Position numbers and translations under genes: made by a program. A stretch of 64,000 nucleotides of DNA from Micrococcales bacterium (GTDB lineage Bacteria; Actinomycetota; Actinomycetes; Actinomycetales; Dermatophilaceae), in contig JAJTBD010000004.1 in assembly GCA_021287075.1 (NCBI GenBank), positions 1 through 64,000 of the forward strand. The letters are read 5' to 3'. Shown here in pieces: positions 44,302-53,340 of the stretch (its first letter is position 1; each line of letters begins with the position of its first letter). The notes under the pieces were generated by a model, which was given only the letters and a program-made list of their open reading frames with translations, was not told where the DNA came from and searched no databases.

Positions 44302-45837
44302 ATGTCCTTCGCCCGTCCCCTCCGCTGGCTGGCCGGCCTGCTCGGCCTGCTGACGGCCTGTGTCCTCGCCGGCATCGCGCTGACCACCCTGTGGCCGGCG
44401 GCGGCCGAGACGCGTCATTTCGAGGCCGACCTGCGCCTCTCACCCAACCCGGCGAGCGCCTCGACCGTGCACGTGCCGACCCTGTTCGGCGATGTCGACG
44501 TGCACTTCAGCGGGCTCGCCCCCGGCATCGTCGCCCTCCCGCAGGTCAAGGCCTCGATCACCGATGTGCTCGCCCGTCCCGGCATCACCGTCAGCTCGGT
44601 CGCGCCCGGGCCGCTCGAGCTGGAGGCGGCCGTGCGCGAGGCCGCCCTCTCGCTCGGCCTGAGGTATGCCGCGGGCGCGGCCATCATGGCGCTGCTCGCT
44701 CTCGGGCTGGTCGCGCTCGGGCGCCGACGTCGGCCGTCGCGGGGGGCGGTCGGGGTCTGCGTCTCGGCATGGGTGCTCTCCCTTGCCGCCACCGGACTCG
44801 GCGTCTGGCAGACCTACCAACCGAGCCACACCACGGCATACGCCGCCACCGGCGTCCTCGGCACCGTCCAGCAGAACGCGGGGCTGCTCCGGGAGGCACA
44901 GGCCCGGGCCGACCAGAGCGCGCCCTATCTGATGAACGTGCTGGCGCTCTCGCAGGCCCTGCGCCAGCGCTACCAGCCGGCGGAGGCCGGGGAGCCGGTG
45001 GTGCGGCTGCTCGTGGTCTCCGACGTCCACGGCGGCAACCAGTACGGCCTGATGAGGCGCATCGTGCAGGAGGAGGACATCGACGCCGTCCTCGACCTGG
45101 GCGACCTCGTCAGCTTTGGCCGGGTCGAGGAGCTCGAGGCGGCCGGCATCCCCGGCGGCATCGCCTCACTAGAGGTGCCCTATCTCTTTGTCAGCGGCAA
45201 CCACGACACCACGTCGGCGGACGACAACGCCGTGCGACAGCGTCTTGCACGCATTGGCAATGTCGTTGTCCTGCAACCGGACTCGCAGAACTATCGGGAG
45301 GTCGAGATGGGTGGGCTGCGTCTCGCCGGCTTCAACGACCCGCGGTGGTTCGGCGACGACGGCAAGCGCTCGGCGGCCAAGCAGCAGCCGGCGATCGAGC
45401 GTTTCAACGCCACCTTCGACGGGCGCGAGCTCGATGTCGTGCTGGCCCACGAGCCGGCCGCCGCGCAGGGCACCGATCTGGGCCGGGTCTCGCTCAACGG
45501 CCACATCCACACGCCCGGCCTCGCCGGCAACCGGGTCCAGGCGGGCACCTTCACGGGCGGCGGCCCGTCCAGCCACTACGTCACGAGTGAGGACGGTGCC
45601 GAGCTCACCGGCCAGCCGAGCTCCTTCGACGTGCTGTCCTTCGCCGCCGACTGCTCGCTGACCACGCTCGAGCGCTACACCTGGCGCGGGCTGCTCGAGG
45701 GGCGACCCGCCTTCGACGACGTGTCGGTCATCAACGGTGCCCGCGTCGCGACCCCGCTGGCCGACGACGCCGAGCGCACCTGCGCCACACCGACGTCCGA
45801 GCCCGTCGTCACCGACGTCGCGGCAGCCACCCCCTGA
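44302..45837 (+). CDS. membrane-anchored metallophosphoesterase
   Basis: This 511-residue protein has an N-terminal helix (about 8-30), an extracytoplasmic segment, two more helices (about 120-185) and a calcineurin-like phosphoesterase domain from about residue 235: VVSDVHGGNQYG, LDLGDLVSFG, FVSGNHDT, VVLAHEP and LNGHIHTPG carry the five metal-binding motifs. The enzyme domain probably faces outside. The substrate is unknown. The open frame begins earlier, but the ATG at 44302 starts the first helix properly. Confidence 0.9.
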   Translation: MSFARPLRWLAGLLGLLTACVLAGIALTTLWPAAAETRHFEADLRLSPNPASASTVHVPTLFGDVDVHFSGLAPGIVALPQVKASITDVLARPGITVSSVAPGPLELEAAVREAALSLGLRYAAGAAIMALLALGLVALGRRRRPSRGAVGVCVSAWVLSLAATGLGVWQTYQPSHTTAYAATGVLGTVQQNAGLLREAQARADQSAPYLMNVLALSQALRQRYQPAEAGEPVVRLLVVSDVHGGNQYGLMRRIVQEEDIDAVLDLGDLVSFGRVEELEAAGIPGGIASLEVPYLFVSGNHDTTSADDNAVRQRLARIGNVVVLQPDSQNYREVEMGGLRLAGFNDPRWFGDDGKRSAAKQQPAIERFNATFDGRELDVVLAHEPAAAQGTDLGRVSLNGHIHTPGLAGNRVQAGTFTGGGPSSHYVTSEDGAELTGQPSSFDVLSFAADCSLTTLERYTWRGLLEGRPAFDDVSVINGARVATPLADDAERTCATPTSEPVVTDVAAATP

Positions 45838-45885
45838 GGCGACCTGGCCGCCGGAGGCGGGCAGACGGCATACCCCGGCGGTGGG

Positions 45886-47595
45886 TCAGCCCTTGAGCTC
45901 GGGGAACTGGTCGTCGCGGTACTCGGCTCCGAGGGACTCACCCGTGGAGGCGATCTCGTTCTCGCGCGAGCGCAGCTCGACGCGGCGGATCTTGCCCGAG
46001 ATCGTCTTGGGCAGCTCGCCGAACTCGAGCCGGCGCACCCGCTGCCAGGGCGCGAGGTTCTCGCGGCAGTGGCGCAGGATCGACAGGGCCGTCTCGGCGC
46101 TGGGCTCGTTGCCGTCGACGAGCACGACATAGGCCTTGGGCACGGCCAGGCGCACCGGGTCGGGCGCGGGCACGACGGCTGCCTCGGCGACGGCCGGGTG
46201 CTCGATGAGGACCGACTCCAGCTCAAAGGGGCTGATCTTGTAGTCGGAGGCCTTGAACACGTCGTCGGTGCGGCCGATGTAGGTGATGTAGCCATCGGAG
46301 TCGATCGAGGCCATGTCACCGGTGTGGTAGTAGCCGCCGGCCATCGCGTCGGCGTTCTTCTCCGGCTCGCCCTGGTAGCCGGTCATGAGGTTGACCGGCG
46401 ACTTGGACAGATCAAAACAGATCTCGCCCTCGTCGCTCTCGCTCGGCTGGCCGGTCATCGGGTCGACGAGCACGACCGGGACGCCGGGGAGCGGGCGGCC
46501 CATCGAGCCCGGCTTGACCTGCGAGCCGGGGGTGTTGCCGATCGCGGCCGTCATCTCGGTCTGGCCGAAGCCGTCGCGGATCGTCAGGTCCCAGGCCTTC
46601 TCGACCTGGGAGATGACCTCGGGGTTGAGCGGCTCGCCGGCGCCGATCAGCTCGCGCAGCGAGCCCTTGCCCCCGGAGAGGTCGGCGTTGATGAGCATGC
46701 GCCACACGGTGGGCGGGGCGCAGAAGGTGGTCACGCCGCGGTCGCGCAGCTGGCCGAGGAGGGCGGCGGGGTTGAAGCGCGCGTAGTTGTAGATGAAGAC
46801 GGTCGCCTCGGCGATCCACGGGGCGAAGAAGCAGGACCACGCGTGCTTGGCCCAGCCGGGGCTGGAGATGTTGAGGTGCACGTCGCCGGGCTGGAGGCCC
46901 AGCCAGTACATCGTGGTCAGGTGCCCGACCGGATAGGAGACCTGGGTGTGCTCGACGAGCTTGGGCCGGCTGGTCGTGCCGGAGGTGAAGTAGAGCAGCA
47001 GCGGGTCGGTCGTGGCGGTGCCGGGGTGCTCGGTCGGGGGGACGTCCGCGGCATACGCGTCGTGGAGGTTGTCCCAGCCCTCGGCCTCGCCCACGCAGAT
47101 GCGGGTGTAGTCGCCGGGGACATGCTCGAACTTGTCGGTGTCGGCCGGGTTGACGACGACGAACCGGGCCTCACCGCGCTCGATGCGGTCGACGAGGTCG
47201 GCCGGGCCGACGGCGGTCGTGGTCGGCATGATGATGGCGCCGAGCTTCATCACGCCGAGCATGCAGTCCCACAGCTCGACCTGGTTGCCGAGCATGAGGA
47301 TGACGCGGTCGCCCTTGGCGACGCCCTTGGACCTCAGCCACGCGGCGACCTGGTCGGAGCGGCGCACCATCTGGTCATAGGTGTACTCGCCGGCGCTGCC
47401 GTCCTCCTCGACGATGACGAGCGCGTTGCGGTCGCTGCCGCGGCCGACGGCGTCGAACCAGTCGATGGCCCAGTTGAACTGCTGGCCCAGGTCGGGCCAC
47501 TGGAACTCGCGGTTCGCCTCGTCGTGCCGTCCGCGCAGGGACAGCAGCTGGTCACGGGCCTCGCGGTAACGCTCCGTCGCGTTGGTCGTCGTCAT
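45886..47595 (-). CDS. AMP-dependent acyl-CoA synthetase
   Basis: This 569-residue ligase shows the AMP-binding motif LYFTSGTTSRPKLVEH near residue 190, GFGQTE, the YHTGDMASIDSDGYITYIGRTDDVFKASDYKISPFELE hinge region and the catalytic Lys in PKTISGKIRR near the C-terminus. It resembles medium-chain acyl-CoA or benzoate-CoA ligase type enzymes that activate carboxylic acids. The start at 47595 is preferred; the longer frame lies in the divergent promoter region. Confidence 0.9.
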   Translation of the reverse strand: MTTTNATERYREARDQLLSLRGRHDEANREFQWPDLGQQFNWAIDWFDAVGRGSDRNALVIVEEDGSAGEYTYDQMVRRSDQVAAWLRSKGVAKGDRVILMLGNQVELWDCMLGVMKLGAIIMPTTTAVGPADLVDRIERGEARFVVVNPADTDKFEHVPGDYTRICVGEAEGWDNLHDAYAADVPPTEHPGTATTDPLLLYFTSGTTSRPKLVEHTQVSYPVGHLTTMYWLGLQPGDVHLNISSPGWAKHAWSCFFAPWIAEATVFIYNYARFNPAALLGQLRDRGVTTFCAPPTVWRMLINADLSGGKGSLRELIGAGEPLNPEVISQVEKAWDLTIRDGFGQTEMTAAIGNTPGSQVKPGSMGRPLPGVPVVLVDPMTGQPSESDEGEICFDLSKSPVNLMTGYQGEPEKNADAMAGGYYHTGDMASIDSDGYITYIGRTDDVFKASDYKISPFELESVLIEHPAVAEAAVVPAPDPVRLAVPKAYVVLVDGNEPSAETALSILRHCRENLAPWQRVRRLEFGELPKTISGKIRRVELRSRENEIASTGESLGAEYRDDQFPELKG

Positions 47596-47746
47596 GACGG
47601 CATCGTGCACCACCCTCGGGCGCCAAGCCACCCTCAGACGGGGGTAGCAGATCGGGCGATTCCGGGCCGGTCCAGGACGGACCGGACGACGCGCCAGCAG
47701 CCGCCCACCACTGGCGCGGCCGCCTGACCTGCGGCATTGTGGCCCT

Positions 47747-48145
47747 ATGGCTGAGTACACCGATCAGGAACGAGACACGATCCGCACCGCTGCCTATGGC
47801 GCCATGGCGCTGGTCAGCAAGGCGGACCCGGGCTTCTTCGCGATGTTCAAGGAGTCCATGGCCGGCTCGAAGGCCCTGGCCGCCGCGCCGCCGCAGATCC
47901 AGTCCCTGCTCAAGGAGGGCGGCATGCCGCAGCCTCCGCAGGGCAAGTCCGCCGAGGAGGTCGAGACCTCCGTGCTCGGCAACCTCACGCAGGCGATGAC
48001 CATCCTCAAGGGCAAGGACCCCGAGCAGGTCGAGGGCTTCAAGAACGTCATCCTCGCCGCCTGCCAGGCCGTCGCCGACGCGTCCAAGGGTGTCTCGCCC
48101 GAGGAGCAGGCGATGATCGAGCGCGTCAAGGGCGCCCTCGCCTGA
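47747..48145 (+). CDS. conserved-looking hypothetical protein
   Basis: I do not recognise this 132-residue protein. It is mostly helical by composition, with no signal or membrane segment, and contains AYGAMALVSKADPGFFAMFKESMAG and a Pro-rich turn (GGMPQPPQGKS). It is divergent from the acyl-CoA ligase and followed by a convergent hairpin. Codon use and third-position GC look like those of its neighbours, so it is a genuine gene. Confidence 0.8.
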   Translation: MAEYTDQERDTIRTAAYGAMALVSKADPGFFAMFKESMAGSKALAAAPPQIQSLLKEGGMPQPPQGKSAEEVETSVLGNLTQAMTILKGKDPEQVEGFKNVILAACQAVADASKGVSPEEQAMIERVKGALA

Positions 48146-48171
48146 CCTCCCCCCTGCCAACACCGATTGGA

Positions 48172-48202
48172 ATGCCGCCCGCGGACCGTCCGCGGGCGGC
48201 AT
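48172..48202. terminator. convergent hairpin containing the dispersed word
   Basis: Perfect 14-base arms ATGCCGCCCGCGGA and TCCGCGGGCGGCAT enclose a 3-base loop between convergent genes, so it can end transcripts from both sides. Confidence 0.85.
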
Positions 48203-48215
48203 ACCCGCTTCTGGG

Positions 48216-49769
48216 TCAGGGCTGGTCGGGCGTGGTGCGCAGTGAGGTGACGGTGTAGTCCTCGGCGACCTTGGTGCGCACGGCGGCGCAGCTGAGGTAG
48301 TCGGCGGGGCGCTCGGTGCGCACGACATCGGCCTCGAGATGCTCGGGCAGCGGTGCGGCACAGGCCAGCTCGACCGTCCAGGCATCGTCGGCGGTCTGCC
48401 GAACCGCCTTCAGCCCGAGCGCCGCGGAGGGCGCCGGGCCGTGCTCGGCGAGCGCGGCGGTCATCGCCGCCTGCACCGGCTTGGGGTGGGCCGACAGCCC
48501 GCGCAGGTGGGTGGTGACGACGGCGCCGCCGAGATGCGCGTCGACGATATCGACGCAGTCGTCGGTCTCCAGTCGCCCATAGACCACACCCGATGGCAGC
48601 AGCAGGAGGTTGGCGGCAAAGCGGTCACCGGCCAGGTGCGTTGTCTGCCAGACGTTCTCACGCCAGCGCTCGGCGAGCCGCTCGGCGACGGGCCGGCCCT
48701 CGGTCGCACAGCAGACATCGTGCTTGGCGTGGGCACACACGAGCATCAGCGGCTCGGGCGCCACCGGCGGGGCGGGGGTGGGCACCACCGTGTCGACGTC
48801 GAATGCCGCCACGGCCGCCTCGAGATCGCCGGGCTCGCGCCACACTCCCCAGGTCGTGACGCGCGCGAGGGTGTCGACCACTGCCCACAGCCGCTCGACG
48901 CGCTCGGGCTGTCGGCCCGGGCGACGGATCAGCTGGAGCCGGCCGCCCCTGCGGTCGGCGCACTCGCGGATGCGCTGGGCCAGCTCGCCGGGCAGGGGCT
49001 CGGTGTCGATGGCCTCGCGCTCCCACGGCCCCGGGTGCTCGATGAGCAGCCAGCGGCGCACGTGCGGTGCGCTCGCGGTGATCGGCTCGTGGCGCTCGAG
49101 CGAGGCCAGGGAGCAGCGGAAGTCGCTGTCGTGGGCGGTCTCCTCGGCGACCTCCTCCAGTGCCGGCCGACTGGCCAGCACCACCGCGTCGAGTGCCGGC
49201 GCGCCCTCGTCCTCGACCTGGCGCTGCCGGACCTGGGCCAGCTCGACCACCAGCCCCAGCGCGGCGAGCATCTCGCCCACCCGGCTGGCCGGCAGGAGCA
49301 GCTCGGGGTCCTGCGGGCCCCCGACACCCTGCTCGAGGTTGTCACGGTCGTGGGCCACGACGACGACCCTGCCCCCGGGCGCCACCCGGTGGGCGGCGTC
49401 GGTGAGTGCCTTGGCCAGCAGCTGGCCCGGCAGGTGCAGATAGCTGAGCAGCACGAGGTCAAAGGCGCCGTCAAGGTCGGGCAGGTCGACGGCGTTGGCG
49501 ACGCGGGCGTCGACACTGCCCACGGCGTCCTCGTCGAGATGCTCGGCGGCGGCCTCGCGGATCCGCTCGACCGCGACCGGCGAGAAGTCGAGCGCGACGA
49601 CCTCCCAGCCGGCCTGGGCCAGCCAGATGGCGTTGCGCCCCTCCCCGGCACCGAGGTCGAGGGCCCGGCCGGGCTCCAGCCCGGCACACAGCTCGCTCAC
49701 CCACTGGTTGGGGGCCGAGGACCACCGTGGCCCCGCGGCATACCTCTTGTCCCACGCGGCGCTGTCCAT
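48216..49769 (-). CDS. methyltransferase fused to sucrase/ferredoxin-like domain
   Basis: This 517-residue protein has two domains in one uninterrupted frame. Residues 1-205 are a class I SAM methyltransferase of the tellurite-resistance/UbiE-like type (ALDLGAGEGRNAIWLAQAGWEVVALDFS, FDLVLLSYLHLP). Residues about 215-517 match the sucrase/ferredoxin-like family (RCSLASLERHEP, WLLIEHPGPWEREA, CAHAKHDVCCATEGRPVAERL, THLAGDRFAANLLLLPSGVVYGRL), a thioredoxin-like fold that can bind a [2Fe-2S] cluster through the Cys residues. No frameshift is evident at the junction. The combined function is unknown. Confidence 0.87.
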   Translation of the reverse strand: MDSAAWDKRYAAGPRWSSAPNQWVSELCAGLEPGRALDLGAGEGRNAIWLAQAGWEVVALDFSPVAVERIREAAAEHLDEDAVGSVDARVANAVDLPDLDGAFDLVLLSYLHLPGQLLAKALTDAAHRVAPGGRVVVVAHDRDNLEQGVGGPQDPELLLPASRVGEMLAALGLVVELAQVRQRQVEDEGAPALDAVVLASRPALEEVAEETAHDSDFRCSLASLERHEPITASAPHVRRWLLIEHPGPWEREAIDTEPLPGELAQRIRECADRRGGRLQLIRRPGRQPERVERLWAVVDTLARVTTWGVWREPGDLEAAVAAFDVDTVVPTPAPPVAPEPLMLVCAHAKHDVCCATEGRPVAERLAERWRENVWQTTHLAGDRFAANLLLLPSGVVYGRLETDDCVDIVDAHLGGAVVTTHLRGLSAHPKPVQAAMTAALAEHGPAPSAALGLKAVRQTADDAWTVELACAAPLPEHLEADVVRTERPADYLSCAAVRTKVAEDYTVTSLRTTPDQP

Positions 49770-49929
49770 GCCAGCCCTCCCAGTGTCAGTGGCGCGATCC
49801 GACTGCCCTCGACGCTACCCGCGATCGAGCGCCGGCACCGCACCCGTCCGGGGGCAGCGCGCGCCGACACCCCGCTCGGGAAACGGCAGCGCCGCCCGCC
49901 ACCGCGGCCGCCCTGCCCGTGCCATGATC

Positions 49930-49945
49930 TGTGACGCCCGTCACA
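49930..49945 (+). promoter_or_regulatory. CRP/GlxR-type site before the SGNH hydrolase
   Basis: TGTGACGCCCGTCACA is an exact TGTGA-N6-TCACA palindrome, the consensus for cAMP-receptor proteins such as GlxR/Crp in actinobacteria, 39 bases before the start codon of the secreted hydrolase. Confidence 0.75.
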
Positions 49946-49983
49946 ACGACGTGACGGGCATTCCCCTGCCACAAGGAGCCCCC

Positions 49984-51042
49984 ATGTTGCGCAGCCGCGC
50001 GCTGACCGCCCTCTCCGGAGCCGCCGCCCTCACCGGCCTGACCCTGCTCACCGCACCTGCCCAGGCCGCCGCCCCCAGCTATGTCGCCCTCGGCGACTCC
50101 TACTCGTCCGGCACCGGCACCCGCACCTACATCAGCGACGGCACGCAGTGCCAGCGCTCCGTCTACGCCTACCCCTCGCTGATCTCGTCCGCCAAGGGCT
50201 ACTCGCTGACCTTCCGCGCCTGCTCCGGCGCCCGGATCCCCGACGTGACCGGGACCCAACTGTCCGCGCTCACCAGCACCACGGCATACGTCTCGATCTC
50301 GGTGGGCGGCAATGACGCCGGCTTCGCCGACGTGCTGACCACGTGCGCGCAGCCGGCGTGGATGAGCAACTGCAACGGCGCGATCGACAAGGCTCAGGCC
50401 TATATCAACGGCACGCTGCCGGCCGCCCTGCGCAGCCTCTATGCCGACATCAGGGCCCGCGCCCCGCAGGCCAAGGTCGCCGTCGTGGGCTATCCGCGAA
50501 TCTTCAACGGCGAGGACTGCAACGCGCTGACGTGGTTCTCGCCGACCGAGGAGGCCCGCCTCAACAGCACGGCCGACTTGCTCAACGGTGTCACCGCCTC
50601 GGCGGCCGCGAGCGCCGGTTTCGGCTTCTCCAACCCGGCGCCGGCCTTCGTCGGGCATGCCGTGTGCGACCGACCGGAGTGGCTCAACGGCCTGTCCAGC
50701 CCGATCAGCGAGTCCTATCACCCCAACGTCGCGGGCCACTCCAGCGGCTACACCCCCACCGTGAGCCCGGCCCTGACCGGCGCGGCGACGACCGTCACCG
50801 CCACGACCCTCGCGCTCGCCGAGGCGTCCACCGCCGAGCTCGCGGCCGACCAGAGCAGGTATGCCGCGGTCGACGCCTCCATTCGGCCGAAGGACTTCCG
50901 GGCGCCCAACCTGCACAGCCCGGCCGCGCGCGCCGCCGCTGCCCGGGCCGGCGTCAACGTCAACGACCGCGCCAGCGTCGACCGCGCCGACGCGGTCTGG
51001 CAGGCGCGGCAGGACGCCGCCTGGCGGGCCGGTAAGCGCTGA
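49984..51042 (+). CDS. secreted SGNH/GDSL hydrolase
   Basis: This 352-residue enzyme has a Sec signal peptide (cleavage after AQA near residue 28), then the GDS block YVALGDSYSSGTGT with the nucleophilic Ser, the block V motif SVGGNDAGF, and the catalytic His in ESYHPNVAGHSSGY near residue 253. It resembles Streptomyces SGNH lipases with disulfide-forming Cys pairs. A C-terminal extension of about 80 residues is Ala-rich and not assigned. ACAAGGAG precedes the ATG. A CRP-like box suggests carbon-source control. Confidence 0.92.
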   Translation: MLRSRALTALSGAAALTGLTLLTAPAQAAAPSYVALGDSYSSGTGTRTYISDGTQCQRSVYAYPSLISSAKGYSLTFRACSGARIPDVTGTQLSALTSTTAYVSISVGGNDAGFADVLTTCAQPAWMSNCNGAIDKAQAYINGTLPAALRSLYADIRARAPQAKVAVVGYPRIFNGEDCNALTWFSPTEEARLNSTADLLNGVTASAAASAGFGFSNPAPAFVGHAVCDRPEWLNGLSSPISESYHPNVAGHSSGYTPTVSPALTGAATTVTATTLALAEASTAELAADQSRYAAVDASIRPKDFRAPNLHSPAARAAAARAGVNVNDRASVDRADAVWQARQDAAWRAGKR

Positions 51043-51059
51043 CCCCTAGGCCCTCTCCA

Positions 51060-51123
51060 AGTCGACTGGCCGAGACACGTCGTCTCCCGCACGGCGCGGA
51101 CGGCGTGTCTTGGCCAGTCGACT
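51060..51123. terminator. 20-base-arm inverted repeat after the SGNH gene
   Basis: AGTCGACTGGCCGAGACACG (51060-51079) pairs with CGTGTCTTGGCCAGTCGACT (51104-51123) with one mismatch. It lies between convergent genes and could end transcription from both, though the 24-base loop is large. Confidence 0.65.
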
Positions 51124-51131
51124 GTTGGGCA

Positions 51132-51229
51132 GGGAGGGTCGGTCGGCGGCAGAAGGGTCCGTCGGCAGCCGAGGGGGTCGGTCGGCAGCCGAGAGGGTCC
51201 GTCGGCAGCAGCAGGGTCAGTCGGCGGGG
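51132..51229. repeat. minisatellite of about 20-bp units reaching the Rsm22-like stop
   Basis: Five imperfect units with the core GGGTC(C/G)GTCGGCAGC follow one another and run into the last codons and stop of the Rsm22-like gene on the minus strand. The stop codon at 51217 lies in the last unit. Confidence 0.75.
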
Positions 51230-52281
51230 ATCTCGGGCATGCGCGGGGCGCCGCCGCCACCGGGCGGCATGCCCTCGCCGTCGGTGACATCGTCGGGGGC
51301 CAGACCCTCGGGCGGCCAGGCGTCACCCCACTGCGCCTTGCGGGCGGCCTTGTATGCCGCGCCGTCGCGCCGCGAGATCGTCAGCGGCTCGACCGTGCCG
51401 ACCGACTGGCAGACATCGAGCGTGACCCGGCCCTTCTGGTCGGCGGGGCGGCGGACCACCCGGCCCTGGGCGCCGATGACCGGCAGCCGGGTCGCCACGA
51501 GATAGGAGAACTTCTCGTCCTCATAGGACTGCGTGCCGCCCTTGGCCTTGCGGTGCATGGAGGATCGGTTGACCCGCGCGCCGAAGTGGCACCAGTCGCC
51601 GGGGCCAAGGAGAGGGCACTCCCCCTGGTGGGGGCAAGGCGCGGCAGTGCGCAGGCCCGCCTGGGCCAGGATGTGGCGGGCCCGGTCGAGCCGCTTGTGG
51701 GCGGCCTTGCTGCCGGGCTCGACGATGACGACGGTCTGGCCGGCGGCGGCCATCGCGGCGACCACGCCGTCACGCTCGTCCTCGCCGATCTCGCCGAGCA
51801 CATAGGACAGCGTCACCAGGTCGGCGGTGGGCAGGCCCTGGGTGCCGACGAGGTCGACCTCCTCCCAGGTCGTGGCCGACAGGTGCTCGTCGTCGGCGAC
51901 GAGCCGGCGCCCGACCTCCATGGCCGGACCCGCCTGCTCGAGCACCGCGCTGGTGCACTCGGGCCACAGGTCGTGGACGGCCCACACCGCGGCGCCGGTG
52001 CCGCCACCGAGGTCGAGATGGGTTGTGGGAGACCAGTTCTCGATGGCCGCCATGCCATGGCCGAGCGCGGCGCGCACGGCGGCATAGGTGGCCGGCATCC
52101 GATAGGCGACATAGGCCGCGACGGTCGCGCTGTCGTCGAGCAGGGGCCGGCCGGCGACGCTGAACTGGTCGGACTGGTAGTGGTCGATGAGCCGACGGGT
52201 CTGGGCGACCAGATCGGACTGGGCACCATCGCCGGACAGGACGTCGATGGCACGTCTCAGGGCAGGGGGCAGATCGTGCAC
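51217..52281 (-). CDS. Rsm22-like small ribosomal subunit methyltransferase
   Basis: This 354-residue protein has a SAM-binding motif HLDLGGGTGAAVWAVHDLWP near residue 87 and the Rsm22 Cys pattern CPHQGECPLLGPGDWCHF near residue 213, where Cys residues may ligate an iron-sulfur cluster. Mitochondrial Rsm22/METTL17 acts in small-subunit assembly; the bacterial version is less studied. The start is a GTG, 3 bases after the upstream gene stop, so the two are coupled. The C-terminus is Pro/Gly-rich. Confidence 0.88.
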   Translation of the reverse strand: MHDLPPALRRAIDVLSGDGAQSDLVAQTRRLIDHYQSDQFSVAGRPLLDDSATVAAYVAYRMPATYAAVRAALGHGMAAIENWSPTTHLDLGGGTGAAVWAVHDLWPECTSAVLEQAGPAMEVGRRLVADDEHLSATTWEEVDLVGTQGLPTADLVTLSYVLGEIGEDERDGVVAAMAAAGQTVVIVEPGSKAAHKRLDRARHILAQAGLRTAAPCPHQGECPLLGPGDWCHFGARVNRSSMHRKAKGGTQSYEDEKFSYLVATRLPVIGAQGRVVRRPADQKGRVTLDVCQSVGTVEPLTISRRDGAAYKAARKAQWGDAWPPEGLAPDDVTDGEGMPPGGGGAPRMPEIPAD

Positions 52282-52284
52282 GGA

Positions 52285-53277
52285 TCAACCGTAACCCGCG
52301 GAGACCCCCGTGACGACGGCCCGATGATCACTTCCTGGCACGGACACGTGTGACTGATCGGCGCAGGTCAGGCCCCTGACGAGGGCATGGTCGACCTGGA
52401 GCAGCCACGGGGCGCGCACCAGCCCCCAGGTCCCGCTGAGCCCGGTGCCGAGCCGGCGCTCGCAGCTGGTCAGACCGCCCTGGTCGAGCAGCCGGCCATA
52501 GCGCGCGTGCCACGGTGTGGTGTTGAGGTCGCCGACCATGAGGACCGGCTCATCGGCCCGGGCGACCTCGGCGGCGCGGGTCTGGTCGAGCGCCCACGTG
52601 GGCGCGGTGGTCAGCGGGTTGGTGAAGTGCATGGCCACGAGCCGGAAGGAGGTCTCCCCCTTGGTGACGCGCACCTGCGCCGACCCGTAGCCGATGGGGC
52701 CGCCAGACGGCTGCGGCACCACGGGCGCGGTCACCTCGACACCCTCACGCGCGAGGACGACCGTCCCCTGCACCTCCGTATATCCCGGGTCGCCGGTGAC
52801 ACCGACCTTGCGGTAGCCGACCGCGGCGAAGGACTTCTCGCTCTGTCGCACGCAGTCGCCGGCGCACTCCAGCAGCGCGACCACGTCGACGTCGTGCTCG
52901 ACGGCGGTCCGGGCGGCGACGCTCAGGTCGGCCATCCCGAAGAAGGTGTTGAGGGACATCACCCGAGCGTCCGCCCGCGAGCGGCCGTGCGGCACCAGCG
53001 AGGGCGCCTGGAGCGCGAGCGGGTATGCCGCGAGCACCACCCCCAGCGCGGCTGCCAGCCGGGCGCGCCCACGGAGGGCCACCGCGGCATACCCGCACAG
53101 GAGGATCGCGGCGATGACCGCCGCGGGCGCCACGGTGCCGATCAGGCCATCGACGAGCGGGACGGGGAAGGCGACGAGGGAGGCCAGTGCCGTTGCCGCG
53201 CAGGCGATCCCGAGAGCCAGGGCCAGGGCCGGGAGAAGGGGTCGCCGAGGACCTCTGGCCGGCTGGGTCTCTGGCAT
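52285..53277 (-). CDS. membrane endonuclease/exonuclease/phosphatase-family protein
   Basis: This 330-residue protein has three N-terminal membrane helices (about residues 14-100) and an EEP domain: MSLNTFFG, VALLECAGDC (catalytic-site Glu), VAMHFTNPL, VLMVGDLNTTPW, LLQVDHALV and GSDHRAVV. The enzyme part probably faces outside, as in VanD/EndoU-unrelated actinobacterial membrane EEP proteins. The substrate may be a lipid, nucleotide or nucleic acid. The start codon lies in GTATGCC, similar to the dispersed word. Confidence 0.87.
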   Translation of the reverse strand: MPETQPARGPRRPLLPALALALGIACAATALASLVAFPVPLVDGLIGTVAPAAVIAAILLCGYAAVALRGRARLAAALGVVLAAYPLALQAPSLVPHGRSRADARVMSLNTFFGMADLSVAARTAVEHDVDVVALLECAGDCVRQSEKSFAAVGYRKVGVTGDPGYTEVQGTVVLAREGVEVTAPVVPQPSGGPIGYGSAQVRVTKGETSFRLVAMHFTNPLTTAPTWALDQTRAAEVARADEPVLMVGDLNTTPWHARYGRLLDQGGLTSCERRLGTGLSGTWGLVRAPWLLQVDHALVRGLTCADQSHVSVPGSDHRAVVTGVSAGYG

Positions 53278-53340
53278 ACGGCAACGATAGACAGCGCCGC
53301 CGCTCGGGTCACATCGCCGCCTGCCGGCCCGCCCGGGAGG

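Noticed and set aside
42384..45590. 1068-codon open frame on the plus strand
   Set aside because: It crosses three well-supported genes on either strand (OmpA lipoprotein, HAD, metallophosphoesterase) and has the Arg/Gly-rich composition of a shadow frame.
47747..48145. TerB-like tellurite-resistance assignment
   Set aside because: Length and helical composition are similar, but I cannot find the conserved acidic metal residues, so it stays hypothetical.
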